Below, in pieces: positions 7,349 through 16,302 of a DNA stretch of 64,000 bases. Where the stretch lies: contig CAWIMX010000001.1 in assembly GCA_963837345.1 (NCBI GenBank), forward strand, positions 372,001 through 436,000, given 5' to 3'. Each line of letters begins with the position of its first letter. The stretch's first letter is position 1. Both the position numbers and the translations under genes were made by a program. The DNA is from CAWIMX01 sp963837345. GTDB lineage: Bacteria > Acidobacteriota > Vicinamibacteria > Vicinamibacterales > CAVVIG01. The notes under the pieces were generated by a model. That model was not told the DNA's origin. It was given only the letters and a program-made list of their open reading frames with translations, and made no database searches.

Positions 7349-8225
7349 TTATGCATACTTCCTGACCAGCTCGGCCACTCGAACAACCTCGATCATGTCG
7401 GCGACCGCGTGGACGCGCACGACGTGGGCGCCGCCCAGAACGGCGGCCGACACCGCGGCCGCCGTCCCCCAGTCGCGCTCGCGCGGCGGGCGCGTGCCGA
7501 TGGCCTCGTTCAGAAACGACTTGCGCGACGGCCCGGCGAGAAGCGGCCGGTCAAGGGCCCGGGCGAGCTCGGGCAGGTGCGCCAGCACACCATAACTGTG
7601 CGCCGCGCGTTTGGCAAACCCGATGCCCGGATCCACCACGACGCGATCGGCCGATACGCCCGCCGCCGCCGCCACCGCCATGGATTGCCGGAGCTCACGG
7701 ACCACGTCGCCCACGAGATCCTCGGTACTCGGCCTCCGCATACATCGTGGCGGATCGGCCGCGCATGTGCATCAGCACCATGGCAGCGCCGTGCCGGGCG
7801 GCGACCCCGGCGAGCGCCGGCTCGTAGCGCAGACCGCTCACGTCGTTGACGATGACGGCGCCTTCGGCGAGTGCCACCTCGGCCACTGCCGCCTTGTACG
7901 TGTCGACAGAAACCGGCACCCGGAGCCGTCCCGCCAGGCCGCGGAGCACGGGGAGAATTCGCGCGATTTCCTCGTCGGCCGGGACCGGGATCGCTCCAGG
8001 CCGTGTCGATTCGCCGCCGATGTCGAGGATGTCCGCCCCCTCGGCCTCCAGGCGCAGCGCCATGTCGACCGCCGTGCGGGGATCGCAATCAAAGAGGCTG
8101 CCGGAGACCGAGTCGGGCGTGATGTTGAGGATGCCCATGACGAGCGGGCGCTCGCCGAGCACGAGCGACCCGCCGTCGGGCAGGGGAAGGCGGTAGACCC
8201 GCCTGGGGGAAAAGGGGCCCGGCAC
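7349..8225 (-). CDS. folP: Dihydropteroate synthase FolP, interrupted by one apparent +1 frameshift
   Basis: It joins dihydropterin pyrophosphate and p-aminobenzoate in folate synthesis. The 5' part reads VMGILNITPDS, DIGGESTRPGA, VSVDTYKA and VNDVSGLRYEP; the 3' part, in another frame, reads DPGIGFAKRA, GPSRKSF and HVVRVHAVADM. The two parts together make a full-length enzyme if one C is removed at about 7724-7725 (GAG TAC C GAG GAT). The total, 877 bases, is a multiple of three plus one. The start chosen is GTG 47 bases after ftsH; no strong ribosome site is visible. Because the gene is normally essential, an assembly error is the likeliest cause. A real pseudogene or recoding cannot be excluded. 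Confidence 0.88.
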
Positions 8226-8272
8226 GATCGACTGTGAACTTGCCGACTGGCGGCTAGCGACTGGCGACCACC

Positions 8273-10186
8273 CTACTCCTGGGCGATCGGCTTGTTGAGC
8301 GCGGGCACGATCGGCGTGCGCTCCTTCTGACGCGGGCGCGCCTCGTCCTCGCCCGGCGGCGTCGGCCGCGAGGCGGTCTCGCCGTCGGCCTCGTCGAGCG
8401 GCAGGCCGGCCACGAGACGCTTCACCTGCTCGGCGTCGAGCACTTCGCGGGCGAGCAGCTCGTCGGCCATTCTGGAGAGCGTCTGCTTGTGCTGGTCGAG
8501 CAGGGTCCGCGAACGCTCGTAGTTGGAGGTGACGAACCGCTTCACTTCCTGATCGATCTTGAGGGCCGTGTCCTCGCTGTAGTCCTGATGCTGCGCGATC
8601 TCGCGGCCGAGGAAGATCTGCTCCTCCTTCTTGCCGAAAGTCAGGGGGCCCATCGCATCGCTCATGCCCCACTCGCAGACCATCCGGCGCGCGAGCTCGG
8701 TCGCGCGCTCGAGGTCGTTCCCGGCGCCGGTCGTGAGGCTGTCCATCGTGATCTCCTCGGCGATGCGGCCGCCGAGCAGGATCGCGATCTGGTCGTTGAG
8801 GTAGTCGCGCGAATAGTTGTGCTTCTCGTCCGCCGGCAACTGTTGCGTGAGGCCGAGCGCCATGCCGCGCGGAATGATGGTGACCTTGTGGATCGGATCG
8901 GCGTGCGGGAGGAGCACCGCGAGCAGCGCGTGGCCCGCCTCGTGCACCGCGGTGACGCGCTTCTCGGCGTCGCTGATGATCATCGAGCGGCGCTCCGACC
9001 CCATCAGGACCTTGTCTTTCGCGAACTCGAAGTCGTGCATCCGCACGACCTTCTGGTTGTAGCGCGCCGCGTTCAGCGCCGCCTCGTTCACCAGGTTGGC
9101 CAGATCGGCGCCCGAGAATCCGGCCGTGCCCCGCGCCAGCACCGACACCTGCACATCGTCGGCCATGGGAATCTTGCGGGTGTGCACGCCGAGGATGCCC
9201 TCGCGGCCCTTCACGTCGGGGCGGTTGACCACGATTCGGCGGTCGAAGCGCCCCGGGCGGAGCAGCGCCGGGTCGAGCACGTCCGGGCGATTCGTCGCAG
9301 CGACCAGGATCACGCCCTCGTTCGATTCGAACCCGTCCATTTCGACGAGGAGCTGATTCAGCGTCTGTTCCCGCTCGTCGTGGCCGCCCCCCAGACCTGC
9401 GCCGCGGTGGCGACCCACGGCGTCGATTTCATCGATGAACACGATGCAGGGTGCGTTCTTCTTGCCCTGCTCGAAGAGGTCGCGGACGCGCGACGCCCCG
9501 ACGCCGACGAACATCTCGACGAAGTCCGACCCGCTGATGGAGAAGAAGGGCACGTTGGCCTCGCCCGCCACCGCGCGCGCCAGCAGCGTCTTGCCCGTTC
9601 CCGGAGGGCCCATGAGCAGCACGCCCTTGGGAATGCGACCGCCGAGCTTCTGGAACTTCTGCGGCTCTTTGAGGAACTCGATGATCTCCTGCAGCTCCTC
9701 CTTCGCTTCGTCCACGCCGGCGACGTCCTTGAAGGTGACCTTCTTCTGCGCGCTGGACGACAGCTTCGCCTTGCTCTTGCCGAACGACAGCGCTTTGTTG
9801 CCGCCGCTCTGCATCTGGCGCATGAAGAAGATCCAGAAGCCCACCATCAGCAGCACGGGAGCCCAGGAATAGAGAAGGGACGCCCACGGGCTGGCCGTCG
9901 GCTCCTTGGAGCTGACGATGACCTTCCGCTCGACGAGCTCGTTGGCCAGGCCGTCGTAGGACGGGGGCACGTACGTGTGGAAGCTCTCGCCCTGACGGGT
10001 CTTGCCGGTCACGTCCTGACCGGTAATGACCACGCTCTCGACGCTGTCGTTGTGCACCCAGGTGATGAACTCGCTGAAGGTCACCGACCGGTCGTGCTGC
10101 TGGAAGCGCGTGGAGAAATTCCACACGAGGATGGCCACGACAATCAGCGCCACCCAGAACACCGCGCTCTTCAGAGTCGAGTTCAA
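8273..10186 (-). CDS. ftsH: ATP-dependent zinc metalloprotease FtsH
   Basis: 637 residues. Two membrane helices (about 8-24 and 108-127) flank the small periplasmic domain. The AAA domain has Walker A GPPGTGKT, Walker B IVFIDEID and the second region of homology NRPDVLDPALLRPGRFDR. The protease site is HEAGH, with the third zinc ligand in the AGNDLERATELA helix. It degrades misfolded membrane proteins and short-lived regulators. The start is TTG, supported by an AGGAGG eight bases upstream; the tilS stop overlaps it as TTGA. The tilS-ftsH-folP order is a common bacterial arrangement. Confidence 0.98.
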   Translation of the reverse strand: MNSTLKSAVFWVALIVVAILVWNFSTRFQQHDRSVTFSEFITWVHNDSVESVVITGQDVTGKTRQGESFHTYVPPSYDGLANELVERKVIVSSKEPTASPWASLLYSWAPVLLMVGFWIFFMRQMQSGGNKALSFGKSKAKLSSSAQKKVTFKDVAGVDEAKEELQEIIEFLKEPQKFQKLGGRIPKGVLLMGPPGTGKTLLARAVAGEANVPFFSISGSDFVEMFVGVGASRVRDLFEQGKKNAPCIVFIDEIDAVGRHRGAGLGGGHDEREQTLNQLLVEMDGFESNEGVILVAATNRPDVLDPALLRPGRFDRRIVVNRPDVKGREGILGVHTRKIPMADDVQVSVLARGTAGFSGADLANLVNEAALNAARYNQKVVRMHDFEFAKDKVLMGSERRSMIISDAEKRVTAVHEAGHALLAVLLPHADPIHKVTIIPRGMALGLTQQLPADEKHNYSRDYLNDQIAILLGGRIAEEITMDSLTTGAGNDLERATELARRMVCEWGMSDAMGPLTFGKKEEQIFLGREIAQHQDYSEDTALKIDQEVKRFVTSNYERSRTLLDQHKQTLSRMADELLAREVLDAEQVKRLVAGLPLDEADGETASRPTPPGEDEARPRQKERTPIVPALNKPIAQE

Positions 10187-11572
10187 ACCGAGCCTCCTAA
10201 ATCCCTTACTTCCAAGATTAGCACGGCTTGCGAAGGGTCCGTCACCCGAAACGCCGCGTCAATCCCGTGGCCCGCCACCCAGACAATCCGGTCGGACGCG
10301 TCCACCACGAGCGGCACCACGTCGCGCTCGGCGCGGGGCACCTTCCAATCGACGAACAAGTCCTGCAGCTTCTTGCGACCGTCGAGCCCAATCGGCTGGA
10401 ACCAATCGCCGGGACGACGGTTCCGGACCGCCAGCGGCCCCGGGCACAGAATCCCGCCGCACGATGGCGAGACGCCCCGTCGCCCGCGACGGCGGCTGTC
10501 GAGACCCCTCGACCAGCTCAGCCGAGACGAGCAGTCCGGCTTCGGCGAGTCGAACCTCTCCAGGGATAGACAGCGGATACTGGAAAAGGTTCACCTGGCC
10601 GCGGGGGCTGTTTGTTAAGACGAGCCGGGAGCCAATGCGTTCCAGGCGCTGCCCCGGGCCATCGAGTGAGCCGTCGCGGCAATCGAGCAGGGCCAGGGCC
10701 GCCTCGACGTGTCCGAAGCCGACGGGCCGCCCGCCGGCGAGATCGCGCATCGTCTGCCACACGGCGAGACGTCGGATCGCCGGCGGCGCGGCGGCCAGCG
10801 CCTCGACGTCGAGCACCAGGCCCTCCGGCCTCTTCTGCGCGGCCCGTGCGCGCAGGGCGCCCGCCTCGGTCTCGAGCCAGGTCCACTCTTCTCGAGCGAG
10901 CGCCGCCTCGTTGGCGAGCACATCCACGATTCCGGGGTTGAAGCGCTCGAGCGACGGCAGGAGCTCCGCGCGGACGCGGTTGCGCGGGATGGAGCGGTCG
11001 GCGTTCGACTCGTCCTCCACGAAGGTCGCGCCCACTTCGGACAGGTAGGCCCGCAGCGAGGCGCGGCGACAGTCGATGAGCGGCCGGATCACGGTGCCCG
11101 CGCGCGGGTGCATGGCGGCCAGGCCGCGCGATCCGGCGCCGCGCAGAAGCCGCAGGAGAAACGTCTCGGCCTGGTCGTCCCGCGTGTGGCCCACCGCCAC
11201 GACGTCCGCGCCGCTCGCGATCCGGGCGCGCTCGAAAAATGCGTGACGCGCGGTGCGCGCCGCGTCTTCGAGCGACCGCCGCTCGCGGCGGGCCCGTGCC
11301 GCGACGTCCTCGCGATCCGTCACGACCGGCCAGCCCAGCCGCTCGCCGAGGGCGGTCACGAAGCGCTCGTCGCGCCCGGCGGTCTCGCGCAGCTGATGGT
11401 TGAAGTGGGCGAGGCCCGCCACCTGCAGCTCGCGCGCCGCGTCCAGCTCGCGCATGACGTAGGCGAGCGCGATCGAGTCGGATCCGCCCGAGACGCCGAG
11501 AAGCACACGAGTCGCGGGGGTTGCCAGACCGAATCGACGGAGCGTGCCCCGAACGCGCGTGAGAACGTGCAT
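10183..11572 (-). CDS. tilS: tRNA(Ile)-lysidine synthase TilS, with one apparent +1 frameshift
   Basis: It attaches lysine to C34 of tRNA-Ile2 (CAU) so that it reads AUA. The N-type ATP-pyrophosphatase loop SGGSDS is in LLGVSGGSDSIAL, followed by HFNHQLR and GHTRDDQAETFLLR. The C-terminal domain motif RNRRPGDWFQPIGLDGRKKLQDLF-like stretch (shown here only in part: RPGDWFQPIG and KKLQDLF) appears in the next frame. Removing one base at about 10438-10444 (run CCCGGGG) restores a 462-residue protein ending just at the ftsH start. Total length is a multiple of three plus one. Sequencing error is the likeliest explanation. Confidence 0.9.
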
Positions 11573-11650
11573 GTCGTCAGGCAGGGTGGCGGCGCCGACG
11601 GAGCTGGCGGGGATCCGGTCGCGATCGCTCCCGGACCGCCCGGCGCAAGG

Positions 11651-11727
11651 TGGTGCCGGAGGGCGGACTTGAACCGCCGACCCCGCGCTTATGAGACGCG
11701 TGCTCTCACCAACTGAGCTACTCCGGC
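11651..11727 (-). tRNA. tRNA-Met (CAT); could be the tRNA-Ile2 precursor
   Basis: A complete cloverleaf: acceptor GCCGGAG/CTCCGGC, D arm GCTC/GAGC, anticodon stem CGCGT/GCGCG with loop CTCATAA, variable GGGTC, T arm GGCGG/CCGCC with TTCAAGT, discriminator A and encoded CCA. The acceptor begins G-C, so it is not an initiator. CAT reads Met, or AUA-Ile after lysidine modification. It sits 78 bases upstream of tilS, the enzyme for that modification. Confidence 0.95.
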
Positions 11728-11791
11728 CGGAACACTCGAACTTTTGATGGTAGCACGAACGTTTCCCCGCACGAGCGGTCGGGCCGCCGGG

Positions 11792-12847
11792 TCACGCGAT
11801 CAGCATCGCGTCGCCATAGCTGTAGAACCGGTAGCCTGCGGCCACGGCCTCGCGGTAGGCGGCCAGCACCGGTTCCCGGCCGGCGAACGCCGCCACCAGC
11901 ATCACCAGCGACGAGCCGGGCAGGTGAAAGTTCGTCAACAGTCCCTGCACCACCCGAAACCGGAAGCCAGGCGAGATGAACAGGTCTGTCTCTCCCGCGC
12001 CGGGCGCGAGTCGACCGCCATGCGCCCGGGCGACAGCCTCGAGCGTGCGCGTCGTCGTCGTGCCCACGGCGACGACGCGGCGCCCTTCGTCGAGCGCGGC
12101 GTTGACGGCGCTGCACGCCTCGGCGCTCACGATGTACCGTTCGGCCTCCATCCGATGATCCTCGACGCGCGCCGTCCTGATCGGCTGAAAGGTGCCGTAG
12201 CCGATGTGAAGCGTGATTCGCGCCAGCGCAACGCCCCGGCGGCCGAGCGCGCGCACCAGTTCCGGCGTCAGATGCAGGCCGGCCGTCGGGGCGGCAACCA
12301 ATCCGCGTTCACGCGCGAACATCGTCTGGTATCGCTCGCGATCCTCGAGGGCATCGGGCCGTTTGATGTAGGGCGGCAGCGGCACATGGCCGATGGCGTC
12401 CACGGCCTCCTCGACGGTCGCGTCGGGCGCCTGCAGCCTGACGGTGCGGCGCCCGTGGAAATGACGGGCGAGCACTTCCCCGTCGAGCCGGCAGCTCCCG
12501 TCGAACACCACGCGGGCGCCGGGCTTGAGCTTCTGCCCCGGATGCATCAGGGCTTCCCATGTCTCGTCGGCCGGCCCGGCCGCCGAGACGCGCCGGACGA
12601 GCAGGCATTCGACGGCCCCGCCGCTCGGCTCGCGACGCCCGACGAGCCGCGCAGGAAACACCCGCGTGTCGTTCACCACGAGGAGATCGCCCGGCTCGAG
12701 ACGCAACGGCAGGTCGGCGATGCGGTGATGGCCGAGGGCGCCGGTGGCGCGGGCCAGACACAGCAGCCGCGCCGACGCGCGATCGGCCTCCGGCTGCTGC
12801 GCGATGAGCTCGACGGGAAGGTCAAAAAAAAAGTCGCGGACATCCAT
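11792..12847 (-). CDS. queA: S-adenosylmethionine:tRNA ribosyltransferase-isomerase QueA
   Basis: 351 residues, normal length. It transfers the ribosyl part of S-adenosylmethionine to 7-aminomethyl-7-deazaguanine in tRNA, forming epoxyqueuosine. Family segments are DLPVELIAQQP, LVVNDTRVFPARL, HPGQKLKPG, PPYIKRPD, GLVAAPTAGLHLT, HIGYGTFQPI and NFHLPGSSLVMLVAAF. The ATG sits at the tip of a perfect hairpin followed by nine U, and codons 6-8 (three Phe) are that U run. No Shine-Dalgarno sequence is visible. The start itself is well supported by alignment to the family N-terminus. Confidence 0.96.
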   Translation of the reverse strand: MDVRDFFFDLPVELIAQQPEADRASARLLCLARATGALGHHRIADLPLRLEPGDLLVVNDTRVFPARLVGRREPSGGAVECLLVRRVSAAGPADETWEALMHPGQKLKPGARVVFDGSCRLDGEVLARHFHGRRTVRLQAPDATVEEAVDAIGHVPLPPYIKRPDALEDRERYQTMFARERGLVAAPTAGLHLTPELVRALGRRGVALARITLHIGYGTFQPIRTARVEDHRMEAERYIVSAEACSAVNAALDEGRRVVAVGTTTTRTLEAVARAHGGRLAPGAGETDLFISPGFRFRVVQGLLTNFHLPGSSLVMLVAAFAGREPVLAAYREAVAAGYRFYSYGDAMLIA

Positions 12848-12856
12848 GTCCGCGAC
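12824..12856 (-). terminator. Intrinsic-terminator-like hairpin spanning the queA start codon
   Basis: On the minus strand GTCGCGGACAT (12856-12846) pairs perfectly with ATGTCCGCGAC (12843-12833) and is followed directly by nine T (12832-12824). It lies 27 bases after the GNAT stop. It would end the subtilase-GNAT transcript and, within a queA message, bury the start codon. Confidence 0.85.
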
Positions 12857-12882
12857 TCATGTTATCGAAGTCGGCGCCCGCC

Positions 12883-13560
12883 TCAGTGCACGAGGACCGG
12901 CGACGGCTCCCAACCGTCGAGCATCGCCTCGCGCCAGTCTTCCGCCAGGATCGTCCAGAGCGCCTGGTCGAGGTGCTCGCCATTCCGCAGGAAGGATCGG
13001 CGCAGGACGCATTCCTGAACCGCGCCGAGCTTTCGCAGGGCGCCATTCCCGCGACCGTTGCGCACAGCGGCCCGCGCCTCGAGGCGATGCACCGACAGGA
13101 TGTCGAAGACGAACTCGAGCACCTGCTCGGCGGCGTCCTGAAAGACGCCGCTGCCCCAGAATTCCGAGGCGATCGCGAACCCCCACTCCGCCGTGTCGAA
13201 CGCGAGGTCCAGCGCCCGCACCTGGAAAATGCCGACAGCGCGATCGGAGCCCTTCGGCACGACGGCGAAGCAGACATACTGCCCCGCGGCACGCTGCCGG
13301 TGGGTCCAGGCAATGAACTGTTCGAAGCCCGCGACCGTGGACGGCGGCGGCGAGATGAAGCGCGTGACCTGTTCCGTCGTCAAGGCGGCGAAGAGCGACG
13401 GCGCATCGCTCGTTCGCAGCTCCCGCAGCGTCACCAGGCTCCCGAACAAGGTCGGCAGCTGGTCCCGCCACGACGTGGGTCGACGCCCCGGCTCCACCCG
13501 GCGTGCGGGCGCCAGCGCGTCCATCACGTCAAGTTCGGGAGTGTAGGGCATTTTCTCCAT
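12883..13560 (-). CDS. GNAT-family N-acetyltransferase (RimJ/RimL type)
   Basis: 225 residues. About 45 N-terminal residues of unclear role precede a GNAT fold: VTLRELRTSDAPSLFAAL, the VGIFQVRALD strand, AEWGFAIASEFWGSGVFQDAA, HRLEARAAVRNGRGNGALRKLG and VQECVLRRSF. Members acetylate protein N-termini, antibiotics or small amines; the substrate is unknown. The ATG overlaps the stop of the subtilase gene (TGATG), so it is translated with that exported protease, an unusual pairing. A strong terminator follows. Confidence 0.85.
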   Translation of the reverse strand: MEKMPYTPELDVMDALAPARRVEPGRRPTSWRDQLPTLFGSLVTLRELRTSDAPSLFAALTTEQVTRFISPPPSTVAGFEQFIAWTHRQRAAGQYVCFAVVPKGSDRAVGIFQVRALDLAFDTAEWGFAIASEFWGSGVFQDAAEQVLEFVFDILSVHRLEARAAVRNGRGNGALRKLGAVQECVLRRSFLRNGEHLDQALWTILAEDWREAMLDGWEPSPVLVH

Positions 13561-16046
13561 CAGAAGCCCCCTCCGCTGACGGCCGTCCCCCACACGATGT
13601 TGTCGAGGAGGCCGAATGTTCCCCAGACCACGTTGTCGCCGCTGCCCCAGGTGCCCCAGACGACGTTGTCGCCGTTGTCACCGAAGGTGCCCCATACGAT
13701 GTTGTCGCCCCACGTGCCCCACACGATGTTGTCGCCCCAGGTCCCCCAGACGATGTTGTCCTCGCCCCAGGTGCCCCAGACGATGTTGTCGGCATCGCCC
13801 CACGTGCCCCACACGATGTTGTCGGCGTCGCCCCACGTGCCCCACACGATGTTGTCGGCGTCGCCCCACGTGCCCCAGACGATGTTGTCGTCGCCCCACG
13901 TGCCCCACACGACGTTGTCGTCGCCCCAGGCGGCCGAGATCAGGCGCGCCATCGACGCGGCGAAGCGGATGGAGTCGACGCTGATGATGGTGCCGGCGCC
14001 GGTCGACGTGCCCCAGATGATGTTGTCGTTGAAGAACGTGCCCCAGACGATGTTGTCGCCGTCAGCCCAGGTGCCCCAGACGATGTTGTCGCCCTCGCCC
14101 CAGGTGCCCCAGATGATGTTGTCGTTGACCCGCTGCCCGATGATGCGGACGGGTGGAATGTTGGGCACCCAGTTCTGGGCGGTGCCCCAGACGATGTTGT
14201 CGTCGAACAGCGTCCCCCAGACGATGTTGTCGCCGCCCCAGGAGCCGCGAACCGATCGCCCCTGTCCGAACAGCCGGCTGTGGCCCCCGCGGGAACGGGC
14301 GGCCGTCCCCCAGACGATGTTGTCGCCGAGCCAGGTGGCGCGGCTGTGCGCGCCCTTGGCGCGCCAGCCGGAGGTGTCCCATACGATCCGGTCGCGCCCG
14401 GCGCTCCACACGATGTTGGTGCCCCAGACGATGTTGGCGCTCCACAGACGCGTGTAGTGATCGAGGACGCTTCCGCCCAGCACCGAGTCGCCCCAGATCA
14501 CGTGCTGCGACCACGCGTACGCGGTGCCGTCGATCGTCGAGCTGTTGATGCCGGTCGACAGCCACTGCGCCCCGGGCCGGACGTCGGTGTTCAGGGCGGA
14601 CGCCAGGGCAATCGCGCCCGCGGCGTTCACCTCGCCGGCACCCTGCGCCAGTTCATCGGTGTCGCCATGGACGAGCGGAATGGCGCTGTACTCCAGGACC
14701 GCCTTCAGGGCGTTCGGCGAAAGATCGGTGCGGTAGCCGGCGCGGGCGTGGGCTTCGATCGCGAGGGCGACCACGCCGCTCGCCACCCCGGCCGACATGC
14801 TGGCGCCCTGCAGCCGCAGGAAGCCGTCGGCACACGAGAGCGCTTCACACAGCCTCGAACCGGGCGCGGCTTCAGACACCACGAAGTGCCCCGGCGCGAC
14901 GACGTCCGGCTTGGCGAACGCGTCGAACCACGTCGGACCGCGGCCGCTGTACGACGCCACCAAGTCGTCGTCTCGCCGCGCGGTCTCCTCGGTGGTCCAC
15001 TGCCGATCGCCCGAGCGGGCGCCGAACGTGCTCGCGCCGATCGTGATCGCCGACGGCGCGTTGCCAGGCGACGTCACGCTGGCGGAGAACGCCGGCCCGT
15101 CGACTGCGGACGACGACCCGCCAGGGCCGGTGCCCGCGGCGTCGATGCCGTTGTTGCCCGCCGAGACGACGACCAGCAGCCCCGCCTGCGACGCCCGCTG
15201 GACGGCTCCGACGAGCGGATCCAGGACGGCCGGCGCGAAAATCTCGTGCCCGAGCGAGAGGTTGACGATCTGGACGCCGAGCCGCCGATGGTTGCGGGTG
15301 ACGAAATCGAGCGCGCTGATCGCGTCGCTCGTCGAACCCGTCCCGTTCGCGTCCAGCACCTTGAGACCCACGAAACGGACCGACGGCGCCACGCCGACCG
15401 GCGCGCCCTCGTAGAGGGCCGCGCCGCCGATCAGGCCTGCCACGTGGGTGCCGTGCCCGAAGTCGTCGTAGGGGGCGGTGGCGACGCCGCCGCGCGTGAA
15501 GTCGTAGAAGGCGGAGATCCGATCCCGCAGGCTGGCCGTGGGCGCGATGCCGGAGTCGATCACCGCGACGCCGACACCGGCACCGGTCGGGCCGGCTGCG
15601 CTCGGCACCGGTGCGAGGCCCAGAGTCTCGCGAAGGATGGAGGTCGCCGCAGGCGCCGACGCCCCCCCGCCCGTCGCAGCGACCTTGCGCGCCCCGGCGT
15701 ACACCGGCGCGTCCGACGAGATGAACTCGACGTCCGGGTTGTTCGCAAGCGAGAGGATCGACGCGCCGGTCGCCTCGACGGCAATCGCGTCGACCGCGGC
15801 GAACGTCGACTTGACGAGTCCGCCCTTCGCGCGGAGGCCCTGGCCGACTGCATCGCGGCGGCCGGGCTTGACCGTGACGATCACGCGCTGCGTGCGCGTG
15901 CCATTCTGGAGGCCCTGCTGGACGGCCCGATCGAGCTTCGAATCGGCCGGTCGGGATGCACTCTGGCCGTACGCGGGTGTCAGCGCCGCCAGAAGCAGCA
16001 CTCCGGCCACCCAGGCCGTGCCAAGGAGCTTCCGCAGGGGAGTCAT
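13560..16046 (-). CDS. Secreted subtilisin-like S8 protease with C-terminal DNIVWGT repeats
   Basis: 828 residues. A Sec signal peptide covers residues 1-28 (LLGTAWVAGVLLLAALTPAYG), then an inhibitor-I9-like propeptide to about 115. The S8 domain has the catalytic Asp in VAVIDSGIAP, His in FGHGTHVAGL, oxyanion Asn in VVSAGNNG and Ser in LQGASMSAGV. From about residue 515 to the end there are 19 copies of N(I/V)(I/V)WGT plus three degenerate ones, spaced 8-30 residues. Repeat subtilases of this kind are seen in Acidobacteriota; what the repeats do is not known to me. A surface or self-assembling beta domain is a guess. Confidence 0.92.
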   Translation of the reverse strand: MTPLRKLLGTAWVAGVLLLAALTPAYGQSASRPADSKLDRAVQQGLQNGTRTQRVIVTVKPGRRDAVGQGLRAKGGLVKSTFAAVDAIAVEATGASILSLANNPDVEFISSDAPVYAGARKVAATGGGASAPAATSILRETLGLAPVPSAAGPTGAGVGVAVIDSGIAPTASLRDRISAFYDFTRGGVATAPYDDFGHGTHVAGLIGGAALYEGAPVGVAPSVRFVGLKVLDANGTGSTSDAISALDFVTRNHRRLGVQIVNLSLGHEIFAPAVLDPLVGAVQRASQAGLLVVVSAGNNGIDAAGTGPGGSSSAVDGPAFSASVTSPGNAPSAITIGASTFGARSGDRQWTTEETARRDDDLVASYSGRGPTWFDAFAKPDVVAPGHFVVSEAAPGSRLCEALSCADGFLRLQGASMSAGVASGVVALAIEAHARAGYRTDLSPNALKAVLEYSAIPLVHGDTDELAQGAGEVNAAGAIALASALNTDVRPGAQWLSTGINSSTIDGTAYAWSQHVIWGDSVLGGSVLDHYTRLWSANIVWGTNIVWSAGRDRIVWDTSGWRAKGAHSRATWLGDNIVWGTAARSRGGHSRLFGQGRSVRGSWGGDNIVWGTLFDDNIVWGTAQNWVPNIPPVRIIGQRVNDNIIWGTWGEGDNIVWGTWADGDNIVWGTFFNDNIIWGTSTGAGTIISVDSIRFAASMARLISAAWGDDNVVWGTWGDDNIVWGTWGDADNIVWGTWGDADNIVWGTWGDADNIVWGTWGEDNIVWGTWGDNIVWGTWGDNIVWGTFGDNGDNVVWGTWGSGDNVVWGTFGLLDNIVWGTAVSGGGF
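13572..14505 (-). repeat. Coding repeat array for N(I/V)(I/V)WGT units
   Basis: Short units of 21-33 bases encode DNIVWGT followed by Trp-Gly, Phe or spacer residues. The central block (about 13790-13870) holds three consecutive identical-looking DADNIVWGTWG units, while outer units are diverged. Unit length varies and the frame is kept throughout, so this is a selected protein repeat. Confidence 0.9.
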
Positions 16047-16302
16047 TGCCTAACGACTTAGCAAGGGAGCGGCCAACCTCGGCCGCTTCGACGAGATATC
16101 GGCGAAAAGCCGTCGCTGCAGTAGGTTAACGCAACACCGGGTCCGACGGACGACTCAATAGGACAACGTGGTCGTGTTCGAAATGATCACATAGTCTTTG
16201 GAACAAATGTCGTCAGACGGGGGAATTGTTCGGGAATCATACGGAATCTGCCATGGTGTCACGAGATGAGACACATGTACCTCAATCGAACACAGAATGT
16301 GC

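Noticed and set aside
8489..10618. 709-codon plus-strand open frame opposite ftsH
   Set aside because: Antisense shadow of a strongly conserved AAA protease; composition is Arg/Ala/Glu/His-rich without domain signals.
13572..14505. Regular repeats that could suggest a CRISPR array
   Set aside because: Units are in frame, vary in length, encode DNIVWGT and have no unique spacers.
13503..16061. 852-codon plus-strand open frame opposite the subtilase, rich in PDDVV
   Set aside because: It is the mirror of the DNIVWGT repeats; the minus strand has signal peptide, catalytic triad and ribosomal coupling. High GC keeps the antisense frame open.
16047..16302. AT-richer spacer before the subtilase with short inverted repeats
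   Set aside because: GTGTC/GACAC and similar repeats are short and no T run or consensus promoter could be assigned.
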